Shown in pieces: positions 23,703 through 34,600 of a DNA stretch of 64,000 bases. The stretch comes from Ornithodoros turicata. Its lineage: Eukaryota > Arthropoda > Arachnida > Ixodida > Argasidae. Each line of letters opens with the position of its first letter. Positions within the stretch are counted from its first letter, which is position 1. The translations under genes and the position numbers were made by a program. The DNA lies in NCBI RefSeq assembly GCF_037126465.1, contig NW_026999351.1, positions 558,001 to 622,000 on the forward strand. The letters are read 5' to 3'. Under the pieces are notes generated by a model, which ran no database searches, was not told where the DNA came from, and saw only the letters and a program-made list of their open reading frames with translations.

Positions 23703-23826
23703 GACGGAGGTCAGACGTCCCGCCTATATAGCCCAGCCTGAACCTCAAAATTGTTCCATAGATGCGTCAATTGCTGCTATTTTGCTTCCGTCTCGTCGCC
23801 GGTGCTACGCTTATCCTTGATGGGTT
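23703..23826 (+). repeat. Direct repeat copy 2: promoter-like segment and signal-peptide ORF start
   Basis: Same unit as at 22656, here with a stronger TATA-like CCTATATAGCC about 40 bp before ATG (23762). The ORF again begins MRQLLLFCFRLVAGATLIL. The two copies share 5' untranslated sequence and signal-peptide codons, then diverge after the ATCCTTGATGG-type segment. The substitutions I can see include silent ones (CTTGTC/CTCGTC), which is weakly consistent with coding constraint but proves nothing. Confidence 0.5.
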
Positions 23827-23829
23827 CTC

Positions 23830-25824
23830 GTGTCAGCGTATTATAGGCCGGCAAAACCCACATATTGCCCCATTGTTGTCTCTACTAGGCTGTGCTTATT
23901 ACTTGCTGTGCCTTGTATACTTACATAAATACGTCTCCTCATTCGTTGCGTTCCTGAGCACCTTCCTGAAAACGAGTACTGTTTAGTTTCGATGGAACCA
24001 TTTTGATTACCATAAACTGACTTTCGCACTGACGATCGCAGCACACAGCTGAACATATAAACAGAACGATAGCTTTGGTGAAAACCAAGGTAGTAGACAC
24101 GTTGAACAATGGGCAACTGTTTTATGCCTAAAAACACATTCTCTTGCATTCGGCGTGCAATGAATTTTCATGCAAGGGGTCAGCGACCTAGGAGAGGCAA
24201 CTTGTGTCGTGTGCTATTCCCGAGACACCCACCTCGTGAATACGAAGACCATGTCGGACTCGTTGCTCCCAGGGTATTCAACAATTTTTGTTTTAAGTGT
24301 CACATGGGCTACATATGGGTCAATGACTGAACCTGTCTACCAGGAAGTTCCTGGAGGTGGGTCCTGTCCTGTTCCTCATTCATCTGGAAATACAGACGGT
24401 TAACAAAGTCATTCATGTGTCCCTAGGTCATAAATTCTGGGGCTTTCTATGACAGTAATTATCATCATCAGTGCCGCCACTGTGGTCGCACCGTGACTTA
24501 GGCTAAAATTTTTGAATGCGACTGTCCTTCCAATGCTTTCGTTCCTTTCCATAAGAGCCCACAAAGGTACTGTCGTCAGACGGCCGCCTTCTTTACCTAG
24601 TTATAGTATAGTGGAACTCTGCTTCTGTTTTCCTGACGAAATGAATCTTGAGTGCTTGCAGCAGTGCGTCTGATTGCGAGAGTACAGATCATATCTTTAC
24701 TAACCGCCTCCTAAAGACAAGCTATCGTCCAATATTTTGAACCTAAAAATGTTTTTGAGTTGCGCTACATACGTTTGAGAATGGTCAACTGCAAGAAATC
24801 CCAGTGCTGAATGAAGCACGCGTAGAATTGCTGATTGTGTTTTCGATGACTTTGACACGTGTTAACATTGACGTTGTAAGGATACAGTATGCTGTCAAAT
24901 TTAGCATCATGAACACTAATACATCACAATAGATGAAGCAGTGGTCCTGCTTGAGCCAATAAGGAGCTACAAGACCCTGCTGTAAAACAAGAAAACCGAC
25001 AGCGTGTCGACGGAAGGCGAGACTTCAAACGAAATGTCATCAGCAACCTTTGTAAATGCGGCCCTTTAGTGTCTGCGAACGGAAGACAAAAAGGGAAGGA
25101 TAGTCTGAAACTGGTGGAAGGTTCTCTGTCGGAGCGAAAGACAGGTCGGAAACGAATATAGCGTTCCAAAGTTCGTGCCTTATTTATGCCCATTAATGAT
25201 GTACTGAACTCGAAACACGGAATACCGCGATTTCAACATCCCTTGGAAACATGTTCCAATAATTTGTTGCTGCTGTGAAATTGCCTTGCCCTCAACCTGG
25301 TTTCATGCCAGCACCTTGGCTCACTATATTCCCTCTCTAGGAATAGGCCCACTGATGCTAATGCATGTCTGGAAGCAGAGTATAAGGTCGTACCACATAG
25401 GTGTCGTAAACTTTCATCTTCAGCTTGATCTTATTTTCTGCAAAGGCTGCATTCATCTGGAACATAAGAAGAGAGATAGACAGTGTTCGTTAATTCGTAT
25501 GTTATGCACTGTTTTTGCCATACCTTATTGGATTTTTGTCATACGCGTCGAACTTGTGATTTTTAGATTACATAGCGGTACAAATTAAGAAAATAATCAA
25601 CTTCGTCCAAGAATAAGTTCCAACAACATCGTATAGTGTGGCTAATGGCGAGTTCCATTGAGAGCGAAAATCAATTTACTACCGCATTGGGTGGGGTTTA
25701 AGCAGTGTTGTACAGCTTGGGACAAGAGTTCACGGAACAGCACAGTGCCGCATCTCTACATTGCAGTGACATCCAAGCACGAAAACAAGGGCAGACATAC
25801 ATACTGATACATGAATAGAATAGT
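23830..25824. other. No recognisable gene
   Basis: Open frames at 24109-24330, 24924-25193 (minus) and 25286-25588 are short and carry no motif I recognise. I see no splice-supported structure and no clear repeat. Confidence 0.4.
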
Positions 25825-26040
25825 CCATGTCACCCGTTTTTGACTGGGATTGTGGTGGGTTCGAGTACCGCCTACTGCTCTGTCTGAGGTTTTCCCGGGG
25901 ATTTCCGGAGACATTCATGACGAATGTCGGCCAAGTTACCCCTGAAGTCGGCCCCACGACGCATACAAACTCCGCTGCCCCCAACTTCTTTATGCTGTCT
26001 CAGGTTCACCTGTCCACATCTGTACGCCGCTCATAGCCAC
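25825..26040 (+). repeat. SINE copy (tick-type body)
   Basis: A box B-like GGTGGGTTCGAGTACC is followed by a body with TTTTCCCGGGGATTTCCGGA, CGAATGTCGGCCAAGTTACC and GAAGTCGGCCCCACGACGCA. It ends in pyrimidine-rich sequence leading to TGTACGCCGCTCATAGCCAC. I recognise this order as a dispersed element frequent in arthropod and especially tick DNA; that is from memory. The box A half is degraded. Confidence 0.65.
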
Positions 26041-27322
26041 AGTTGCATCGCGGCGCTCATACGGAATAGAAAAAGTTTCATAATTGACCTCTTCCTGGCA
26101 TAATATAGATGACCACTGCGATGAAGACATGCGCCAGTGCCGTGCATGTCAACTATTGTCTCAAGCTGTACATGGCGGTACCGGACATGGACATATACCG
26201 CTCTGTGTTCAGTTTGTGAGTAGAGATCTCGCAACGTTGCAACATTTTCCGCTGCAAATATGGGTAGCTGTGGGCTCTCTCAGCGACTTTCTGTAAAGCA
26301 CATAACTGAAAAACAGCAATGAAGCTTCCTTTTGAAGCTTGAACTTTCGCGTGTTGACCACGAGAAAGCTTTTAGTGACGTTTTGGAATGCCCGTTATCA
26401 TTTTTGAATTGTTCTCTACTAGTTGACCTGATTTTTCCGGTGAACTGAGGTGTACCTCATCTACTTCATAATATGGAAAATACGGGGCACCCAGGACTAA
26501 CGCGATGGCAATCCTTGAACTTCAACAAAACAAAACAAATAAAATGCGAGGACACCTTGAAATTGCGTGTAATGCTTTGCCAATATGGGTCAAATGTAGG
26601 AGCTTACTAGAGAGGATAACACGCTGCGGGTTTGGCATTAAAGAGGCCATGAAATGGTTAACGCGAAATCTGAGTACTCTGCAGGAAATCGTTCTCATGA
26701 TCCGATCCCTAACTATCGTACACACGTCGACATTTACCCGTATTCAGTACAAGGAAGGCGCAGTTACCAGGCAACAAAAATAGCGGTGCGTGACAGCCGG
26801 ATAGATGCCTTCGAAACGCCAGCTGAACAGCAGGCTAACCTTTTCCGCGACTTTCAACTTTCATCGTTAATTTCTTTGTTCATGTGGTCTCTGTAAATCT
26901 TTGTGCCTGCTCTTGTCAATATTGTACTGTTATTAAATTACTAAGGTTAAACATTTCCCTATGTATTCCGTAATCGCTCTTAAACTTGTTGCGGCGAACC
27001 TCCTCATCCCATTGTCATTCATGTAGTTGTTGTTAGGCAACTAATAAATCAATGAATGCATTTCAAGGTTGCATAATACGGCAACTGTTCACCTTCAACC
27101 GGGAAACCAAGTAAGTGGTCATTTTTATCCTGTGGTTTATCCCAGATGCCCTAAATCACCATTTTCCGCTTCCTACAGCTGATGCTATGCCCGAGAACAC
27201 ACACGGTCCTCATGACGTCCTCACAGTGTCATCATGTATCGAGCTGTATCCCCAGAACGTCCTATGGATAACGCTCGTGGACTGTTCTTGAAGAGTAATT
27301 CAGATTCGTCCTGTGCCCGCCC
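26041..27322. other. No gene; SINE 3' tail fragment at 26825-26875
   Basis: The only recognisable item is GGCTAACCTTTTCCGCGACTTTCAACTTTC (26831-26860), which matches the 3' end of the SINEs at 45.9 and 46.2 kb. The rest has no supportable coding or structural feature. Confidence 0.5.
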
Positions 27323-27325
27323 CTA

Positions 27326-27520
27326 CACTCTAAATCTTTTCACACCCCTAAAGGTGTAAAATGGGTGTAGAATGGCTGTACACAGCAGCAATACACCCTT
27401 TTTACACCCCAAGAATCTGTTTCAGAGCTCTTGAGGGTGTAAGAATGGTGTATTACACCCTTTTCTGAAAAATTTCGGTGAGGGTGCGATACAGGGTGTA
27501 TTCTAAGGTGTATTTGAATG
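27326..27520. repeat. Left terminus and subterminal GGTGTAA repeats of the EnSpm element
   Basis: The inverted terminus is followed by alternating GGTGTA and TACACC motifs in both orientations (for example near 27353, 27364, 27393, 27402, 27437, 27450, 27497). Subterminal repeats of this type bind the transposase in plant CACTA elements; function here is by analogy. Confidence 0.75.
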
Positions 27521-28324
27521 TTGAACACACATTTATTTTGTTCACTGAAAGCAGATCGAATACTGCTAACATAAATGGGGAACATTATACATGAGCGCAT
27601 TAAAATTACGTATGAAACACTGAAAGAACGCACAACATGAAGAAATAATAAACACATGGCATGATTAACCGCGAGGCGTGGATTAATTCAGGCAAAGGAA
27701 AGCTTGACATAAGTGAAGAAGTAATACCCAAAACGCACTGTCACACACAATCTGGATCGACCCGCAATCCTGGTTGACACAATCCCGCTGGACGCGCTGC
27801 GCCGTCCGCACTTCACGTTCGTGATCCAGGTTTTCATTTGACGCCGTCTGGTGAGAGCTTCGCACCAGCTTTCCACAATACCCACTGAAGTTTCAAATTA
27901 AAAGAAAACATTGGTCCAGGATGTCTACTTGAAATATATTCACATTAATGCAAATGCTGTTTCAGCTGTTTCAGCATTTGTCAATGTTGTTTTCTTCGTT
28001 CGGGCCGCTGCCATCACCGCCTTCGTGCCAGCCCGGAACGCCCGGAACCGGCAGTGCGAGTAGAGAGAAGACGAAGAAGTGAAAGGAAGCCACTGCGCCT
28101 GTGCCAACCCTCCTTGAAGTGTGTAATCATGTTCGCGAGCGCGGGACAAGTGTCTGCGTCGTTGATCTCTGTCGCCGATACTCGCTTTGTCCGCACCTCA
28201 GGACGATCGCAATGTCTGCCTAATCACGATTGCGCGCGATGTGGATCCTGCGTCAGTGCGTTTTGGGTATAACATAGGCAATCCAAGAGCACATAACATG
28301 AATTGACTGATTAAATAAGGCACA

Positions 28325-30738
28325 TTACAGAAGCGCATGACGTGGATTGATAACGTGCCTGCCATCAGGGAGTTTGTGCAGGTTCAGCACGTCAGGTGAA
28401 ACGCTGTTCCAATTTTCCACAACAGTCGTTTCCTGACTGGTGGTTACCACATAGACATGCAAGTGGCTATCGTATCCAACGGTGGTTAAACACTGTGCAA
28501 TGAAAAGAATCTCAGAATTTACAATATATATTCCTAAGATCTCTGAAAATACCGGCAAGTCATCTTCAGGAATTTCTTTTACGATTACACAGCTTGCAGA
28601 AACTGTAAGGCCATCAATCGTAACACTTCTGACAGACATCACAGTGCCAACAACCATGCGATTGTCAGAAACATAGTTTCTTATGTGTTCGGGTACGTGT
28701 TCAAGTAGCACCTCTCTTGTTCCATCAGTGGAGGTGACATGACTCATGAACTGCTTTGACCACACGTACATCTGACCGAGTTGGTGCCTTCTGGCCAATG
28801 AATAGGATATGTTTTTGAAATTACGAATTTTTCTTGCAATGTCTTTGAAATATTGATGTTTTCCTTCAAACCGCATGCACCAGATATCTACAAGGGGACC
28901 ATACATGCTGAGGAATCTCGGGTAATGCACAATATAATGCATTTTGCATGGTACGGACACTTGTGGAAACAGTGCTGTGAAACCTTCCAGAAAAGAAAAT
29001 ATGCAGCGCTCCAGATAAGTAACATACACTCGTGGTATGCACTTGCTCATTATAATATCGACAATTTCACGAAATGCTGTATATAGTTGCCATGTCTCAT
29101 CTTCGTGCGGAACACAATCTCCGATGTACAATGCTAGGTTCCTAAAAAGACAAAACCTCTGTGAGGCTGTACCTCTCATTACTCCTCCACTAGACAAAAA
29201 GTGCTGGGAGATTGGCTCAGGTTTGTTTTTCTTGTCACACTGGTCATAAGCAAAATTTAAGATGCGCTCATTCAGTACATCAAGGCTGAACAGTCTCTGG
29301 GAGATGAAGTATCTTATAAAGTGGCGCAACACAAACGGTATGACACCTTCGTGCAAGTCATGCATTACGTCAGGTGGCAAGTGTTCAGTGGGATGAAATC
29401 CCTTTGTGTGAACTGCAGATGGTGCTTTAAGGCCATAAAGAGGCAACGTTGCAACACCCCCACGAAGCATGTCCAAGTGGAACTTGTGGAGTGCTGGAGT
29501 GCGCAACACGAAGTCCTGTTCTTTGTGTTTTGTTCGAATTTCATGATGTAGAGCCATGCAAAATCGACAAATGTGTCCGTGGTTAAAGCTTGCCTTGAAC
29601 CCACCAATCCGATGGCTTGAGAGATTGTCACCTGAGAGGCAGAATACGCTTCCAGTAATTTTTTGTGAACCGTGATACCTTCAGTTTCCAGGTGGGCAAT
29701 ATCCTGGTGCAGCCGTTCCAGTACTCTGTCAAACCCGTACTTTTGAATGTGCTTTTCTTTACATAAGAGAGCCAAATGGATGTGTGAAAGTTGTGCTCTC
29801 AAGCGTGATGGTACATTTAGCAAAGTATAGTACACAGCCATGAGCTTGTGTTTTTGTCTTTGTGCACCGATGGGATTGCACACCTCAAATTCATCGGTGT
29901 AAAGCTGGATGCACAACTTTTCCCGATCCCCACAGAAATACTCATGGCTTGCAAAGGCTGATGCATCAAACACTGAGCTTAAGGTGTCAGCAAACCTGCA
30001 TGGGTCACTGGTGAATGAATTGTCAAGCCATTCGACGTAGTGTCTCAACACCTCCAAGATGGGCACGTACTGGAAGCTTACTCGTGCTTCGCCAGCTTCA
30101 TTTAAGGTCACTGTGACTGGCTCAACATATGGAAGGGCACCAGTCCAAAAGCGTTCACGACCTTTTTTTGTCAAAAGTTGCCCCATTTCACTATTCACAG
30201 ATGGTTCCACATCACTACCTTGTGCAGAAAAAAGCTGTGGCCCACAATCATTGAAAAAATTGAACATGTCGTTTGCAATCTCGTTAAGCGTTGACTCTGG
30301 TAGCTTCTTTGCTTCTTTCCATTTCAATAGGAGCATTGCGAATTCTTTCACAGGATTTTGTCGTTCAGTGGTTGGCCGCAAAGTACTTGTGCTTGCAGTA
30401 CTTGTGGATGGTAGATCAGCTGAAGCATTTTGTTGAGCCGATTGAGGGATAGCTTCTGCATTATCATCATCACTGCTCTCCATGTTGTCCACATGCTCAA
30501 CGTTGGTATCAGGTTGCACACTAGAAGAATCGACGCACTGAGGTTGGTCACTACTGTGCGTTTTGAGTAGGTGCTCTCGGAAACGAGACAACGATGTATA
30601 GGTTCTGGCACATTTTCCCAGATCACAAGCCCAATTCCTCTCACAGCCATGAGATGAGGATAGGTGACGCAGCAGTGAGTTCAAAGTAAATGCCCTGTGT
30701 TGGCATCTGGGGCACTGGAAGTAGCGTAGATTTGGCAT
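28325..30738 (-). CDS. EnSpm-type transposase with N-terminal C2H2 zinc fingers (frame break)
   Basis: Two overlapping open frames make one protein. The first (30738-29365) starts MPNLRYFQCPRCQHRAF and has two C2H2-like fingers (CPRC...H...H, then CDLGKCARTYTSLSRFREH...H) within 65 residues. An acidic/Ser-Thr-rich linker and a conserved mid region follow. The second (28325-29557, open further upstream) carries GDNLSSHRIGGF, a CRFC motif, then EHLPPDVMHDLHEGVIP and CKMHYIVHYPRF. These are the GDNL and DxMHDLxEG landmarks I associate with animal EnSpm-type transposases. The frames join near 29632: either a single-base deletion there, or a 47-nt intron (29632-29678, GT..AG on the minus strand) that would splice GDNL in frame. 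The start is preceded by TTTATTACAG, so a 5' UTR intron is likely. It is divergent from the accessory gene 0.95 kb away. It would bind the element ends and catalyse excision and insertion. Confidence 0.8.
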
Positions 30739-31692
30739 CTGTAATAAATTTTAAAAAGTTAAACTTGACACATTAGGCTTCAGTTTCTTAAAACACAAAT
30801 TGTAACCAAGCTGCTGACCAAAATAAATTAGCTTTCGCCCAATTATTGCGCTGGTGGAAGAAAAAGAATGGTTGCGTCGGAGCTGTAACCTCCATCTGTC
30901 ATATTCTTAATCTTTCGGGTAGGGAAGATCTTATCTCTTTATCTCTGCTAGTTCATTCCTGCCTGCTTTCGGATTCAGTTAGCTCGGACTACCGTCGTCG
31001 CAAAGATTCCCTTTCACGTAAAGCTGTTAATGAACAAGATGGTAACTGTGCGTTCGTGCGTGTTTAGCTTACTCAGAATACGTACCGTGTCCTTCACTGC
31101 GGCTGGTTCGTTCTGTGGACGGACCTTGTCACATGGCTACGCAGAAATGTGTTGGAGGAGGTTGTCGGGTGGGCTTTTCCAGATGAACATCTCTCCCTCG
31201 GTTCTTTCACTGATGACCCTTTACATCGCTTCACGCTTGGTTACATTAGGCTGTCACCGTTCTGCCAAGTTGAAAAGCTGAGCTTGACAAGACGTGAGAA
31301 TGAAGCAATGATACTTTCGCGCACTCGGCGCGGTCTTGTGAGGCTGCTAGGAAAGACCGATTTTATCACTCCTGCTTTGTAACCTTCTTTGCATTTTATA
31401 ACGTAATGTGTTTTCCAGTTACGTAATTGATACCTGATTAGAATATATCTAATCAGAATTATGTTACAGCGAAATTGTGATACCAGCAAGAAACACGCAA
31501 AAAAATAGGCTTATAGCGCCACCTACGGATACGTTGTCGGTGTGTGTTGTTGCTCCTTTGAGCCAACGTGGGACAACGCGCGGTGGTTGAATTTGCACGC
31601 TTCGTAGGTGAGGGATATATATTGTGCGTTCATCACGAATCAAACGTTAGTCGTTGAAACTACACAGGTTGCAGAGCCTCGTAGCTGTACGA
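30739..31692. promoter_or_regulatory. Divergent promoter region between the two transposon genes
   Basis: This 0.95 kb separates the start codons of the minus-strand transposase and the plus-strand accessory gene. It must hold both promoters and probably the 5' UTR of each: an acceptor-like TTTATTACAG directly precedes the transposase ATG. Short open frames here are not conserved-looking. A small hairpin, CTGATTAGAATATATCTAATCAG, lies near 31434-31456. I see no clear TATA pair. Confidence 0.5.
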
Positions 31693-34600
31693 ATGGCATC
31701 TGTCTCATGCCTTGTCGTCGTACAAAGCGCGGATATAGCGCGGAAACTAACACTACAAGATCCCCATCTCGCCGCCCTGAAAGACGCTGTACGAGCATGC
31801 AGACTGCTAGCACCAGTTGTGAACTTGGACAGAGACAGGTTTCAGGTAATACCCGTTTTCTGAGCATGTGTTTTCTTATTTTATGCTGGAGAACTTAATC
31901 GTGTGCGTAGAGATAAGGGCTGCGTTACACGACGTGGAGTTCGCGTTTGCTCCCGTCATACACGCAAACGCGAACTTGTGCACGTGTGATAATGTGGTCG
32001 TGGAAACGCAGTGCTGGACGGTCGTATGGTCGGCGAATGTGTTAGCCCCCAACTCCCCAACATAATTGCCGGATGTCACAGCTTCGCTGTCGTACTTTCC
32101 CGCTGTTTTCCCGTCCTCAACCGGAGATGCGTTTATCGTAAATTTTTCCCATCTTCAACAGGTATTCGACGACGTTTTCAAAAGAAACATCGACCTTGCG
32201 GACGATGACGTTATTCCTGACAAGGCAGAAATATTTGTGGTCGCCACAGTGAGTATCACATGTCTGTTCTTGTTTATGGAAATGCTGCCGGTTCGCATTC
32301 GGTGATAAACAGTACTCATGGTGTTCGTCAATCGCTGCGTATTGGCGGAGTACCTTGCTGTAACCTCGCCAAGGGTAAAACCAACTAATTTATACGTCCC
32401 ATTTTTACAGGAAACCCCAGTTCTGTTGGAACCAAAAGAATCGTCATCAGGCGTTGTACATTCATCAATTCTCACAGAGAGGTGACTACCTGATTTTACA
32501 ATTTTACTTTTCTGACGAATGTAAAATAGACATTGTAACCATGGTGAGTAAGACATGAGTTTGGGTGACAAAGAAGGGAATATATGACACGCACACACAT
32601 GCATATGTGTATGCGTGTCATCTATTACCTTCTTTGTTACCCAAACTCAGGCGTTATTCACCATGGACATGGGCCACCAGCTTGCCCGCATCTACAACAT
32701 GTCTAAACACTGTAAACATAACAAATCCCTTCAGCTGCAGCGATTGCCCAAGTGACGATCGTGATGGCAGAGAGTACACATTTCCGGACTTCTGCAGGAT
32801 GAACGTAAAGCTTGAAGAAGCCATACTGACACCTTCAGTACACAAAAAAATCGTAGAGGAGTTGTACCAGTCGATGATTCGATGCACACTGTATGTATAT
32901 ATTTTAAAACAATCTTTGGCATTGATCATGTGCATGTCATCTGTATACAGGGTGTCCTGCGAGAAAGTGTCAAAAAATCACTAAAAAAAAAACTAGGGGT
33001 GATAAAAGCATGGGACTTGCTTGATGAGACTCCTGAAGGATTTGCCACCTACTGTAATGATTTTCGTTAGTGTAATTAATTAGTGCAATTTCGCTAATTG
33101 ATTTCTGAAAAATGCCAAGGAAACGTCACATTTTTCAGCCGGAATTGGAAAGGCCATGCCTGGAAAAGCGTATCAGAGTCAAAATTAGTTTATGTTGCGC
33201 ATGTTTTTCAGAGGGCCCTTGGGCGGAGCTTGTATCCGCCTCGAAGCGAAGGCCGCCAGAGCGCTCAACTTGCGACAGGATTGCGGGTGCTTTTCAGGTA
33301 GCAATTTTTCTCTGAAAAACCTTGCGCAATATCAACCAGTTTTGACTGGGATACGCTTTTCCAGACATGGCCTTTCCAATTCCGGCAGAAAAACGTGACG
33401 TTTCCTTGGCATTTTTCAAAAATTAATTAGCGAAATTCCACTAATCACACTAACGAAAATCATTACAGTAGGTGGCAAAATCCTTCAGGAGTCTCATAAA
33501 GCAAGTCCCATGCTTTTATCACCCCTAGTTTTTTGTTTTGTTTTTTTTAATTTTTTGACACTTCCTCGCCAGACACCCTGTATATTTTGGCGTTCTCTGA
33601 AAAGTAATTTCTCACATTTTCAGATACCCTTCTGCCAAGTTTTATTCGAAGGTGGCCAACTCGCTTGTCACAGAGTACCGTAACTTGGCTGATGACAAAG
33701 GAAGTGGCTTTGTGAGTTGCTGACATAATGTCTTTATGTACGATATAGCTTGCTCTTTCAGAATTTGTGTTTTGTAAATAACTGAAGCAGCTGAATACGG
33801 TAGGACGTCAAGACTAATTTCTTTCTCTTTTAAGGATTCTTGGGTCATAAGCCTTCGAAATAAATTTAAAAATGAGCGACGTAAGATAACTAACAATGAA
33901 ATGGTGAAAGAATCCAGAGCCAAATATGGTGTTAAAAGGGATGCAGAGAAGGACATGGATGGCACAAATATGTTGCAGCGCAACAAGATACCAAGACCAT
34001 CTGTAAGTATCTGTGGCGTATGTTAAACCTGCCACACTGAGTTATGCATTTTACACAGGAGAACGCACAGAGCACGTTTAGCACGTCAGATATTAACAAA
34101 CACGAAGAATGGCTCTTGGATGAATACCTGAAGCAACAACCAGATGTTCCTCAAATGTTTACGCGCTTAGAACAAAGCTTCCAAGAAAGGTCAAAGCAAA
34201 TGAGAACAACCATGGTTTTGGACTCTGTAAGGAAGTTCCCTTACATCATGGACTTTAAGATAGTAAGTAATTGGGATACATGGAAACAGAAAAAAAGCAA
34301 TTTGGTCTCGTTTTTTTTTTTTTTTTTTAACTTTCAGTTCATGCATGAGTTTGAACTACTAACACAAAAGGACGCCGTGAAAGCAGTAGAGGACGCAATC
34401 TACAAAGTGCTGCACATTGTAACCAACAAAGACGTACGCTGTGCTCATGATATCAGGAGTAGCATTCTGGGCCTCGACAGGTTCCAAGGATGTCAGAGGC
34501 GGAAGAAACGTAAGTAGCGTTTGCCTTCATCTTGTGGTTCAGTTATTATACTCCAATAGACACTAAAATTAACTCATTTTGAAATTATTGCCAAGCGCCA

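Noticed and set aside
22715..23986. The two MRQLLL repeats as LTRs of one retrotransposon
   Set aside because: The repeats lack TG..CA ends, a primer-binding site and a polypurine tract, and the 1 kb between them contains a SINE and no pol motifs.
30846..31382. Extra upstream exons of the accessory gene
   Set aside because: The open frames have no phase-compatible donor leading to the 31693 exon, and an in-frame stop precedes that ATG.
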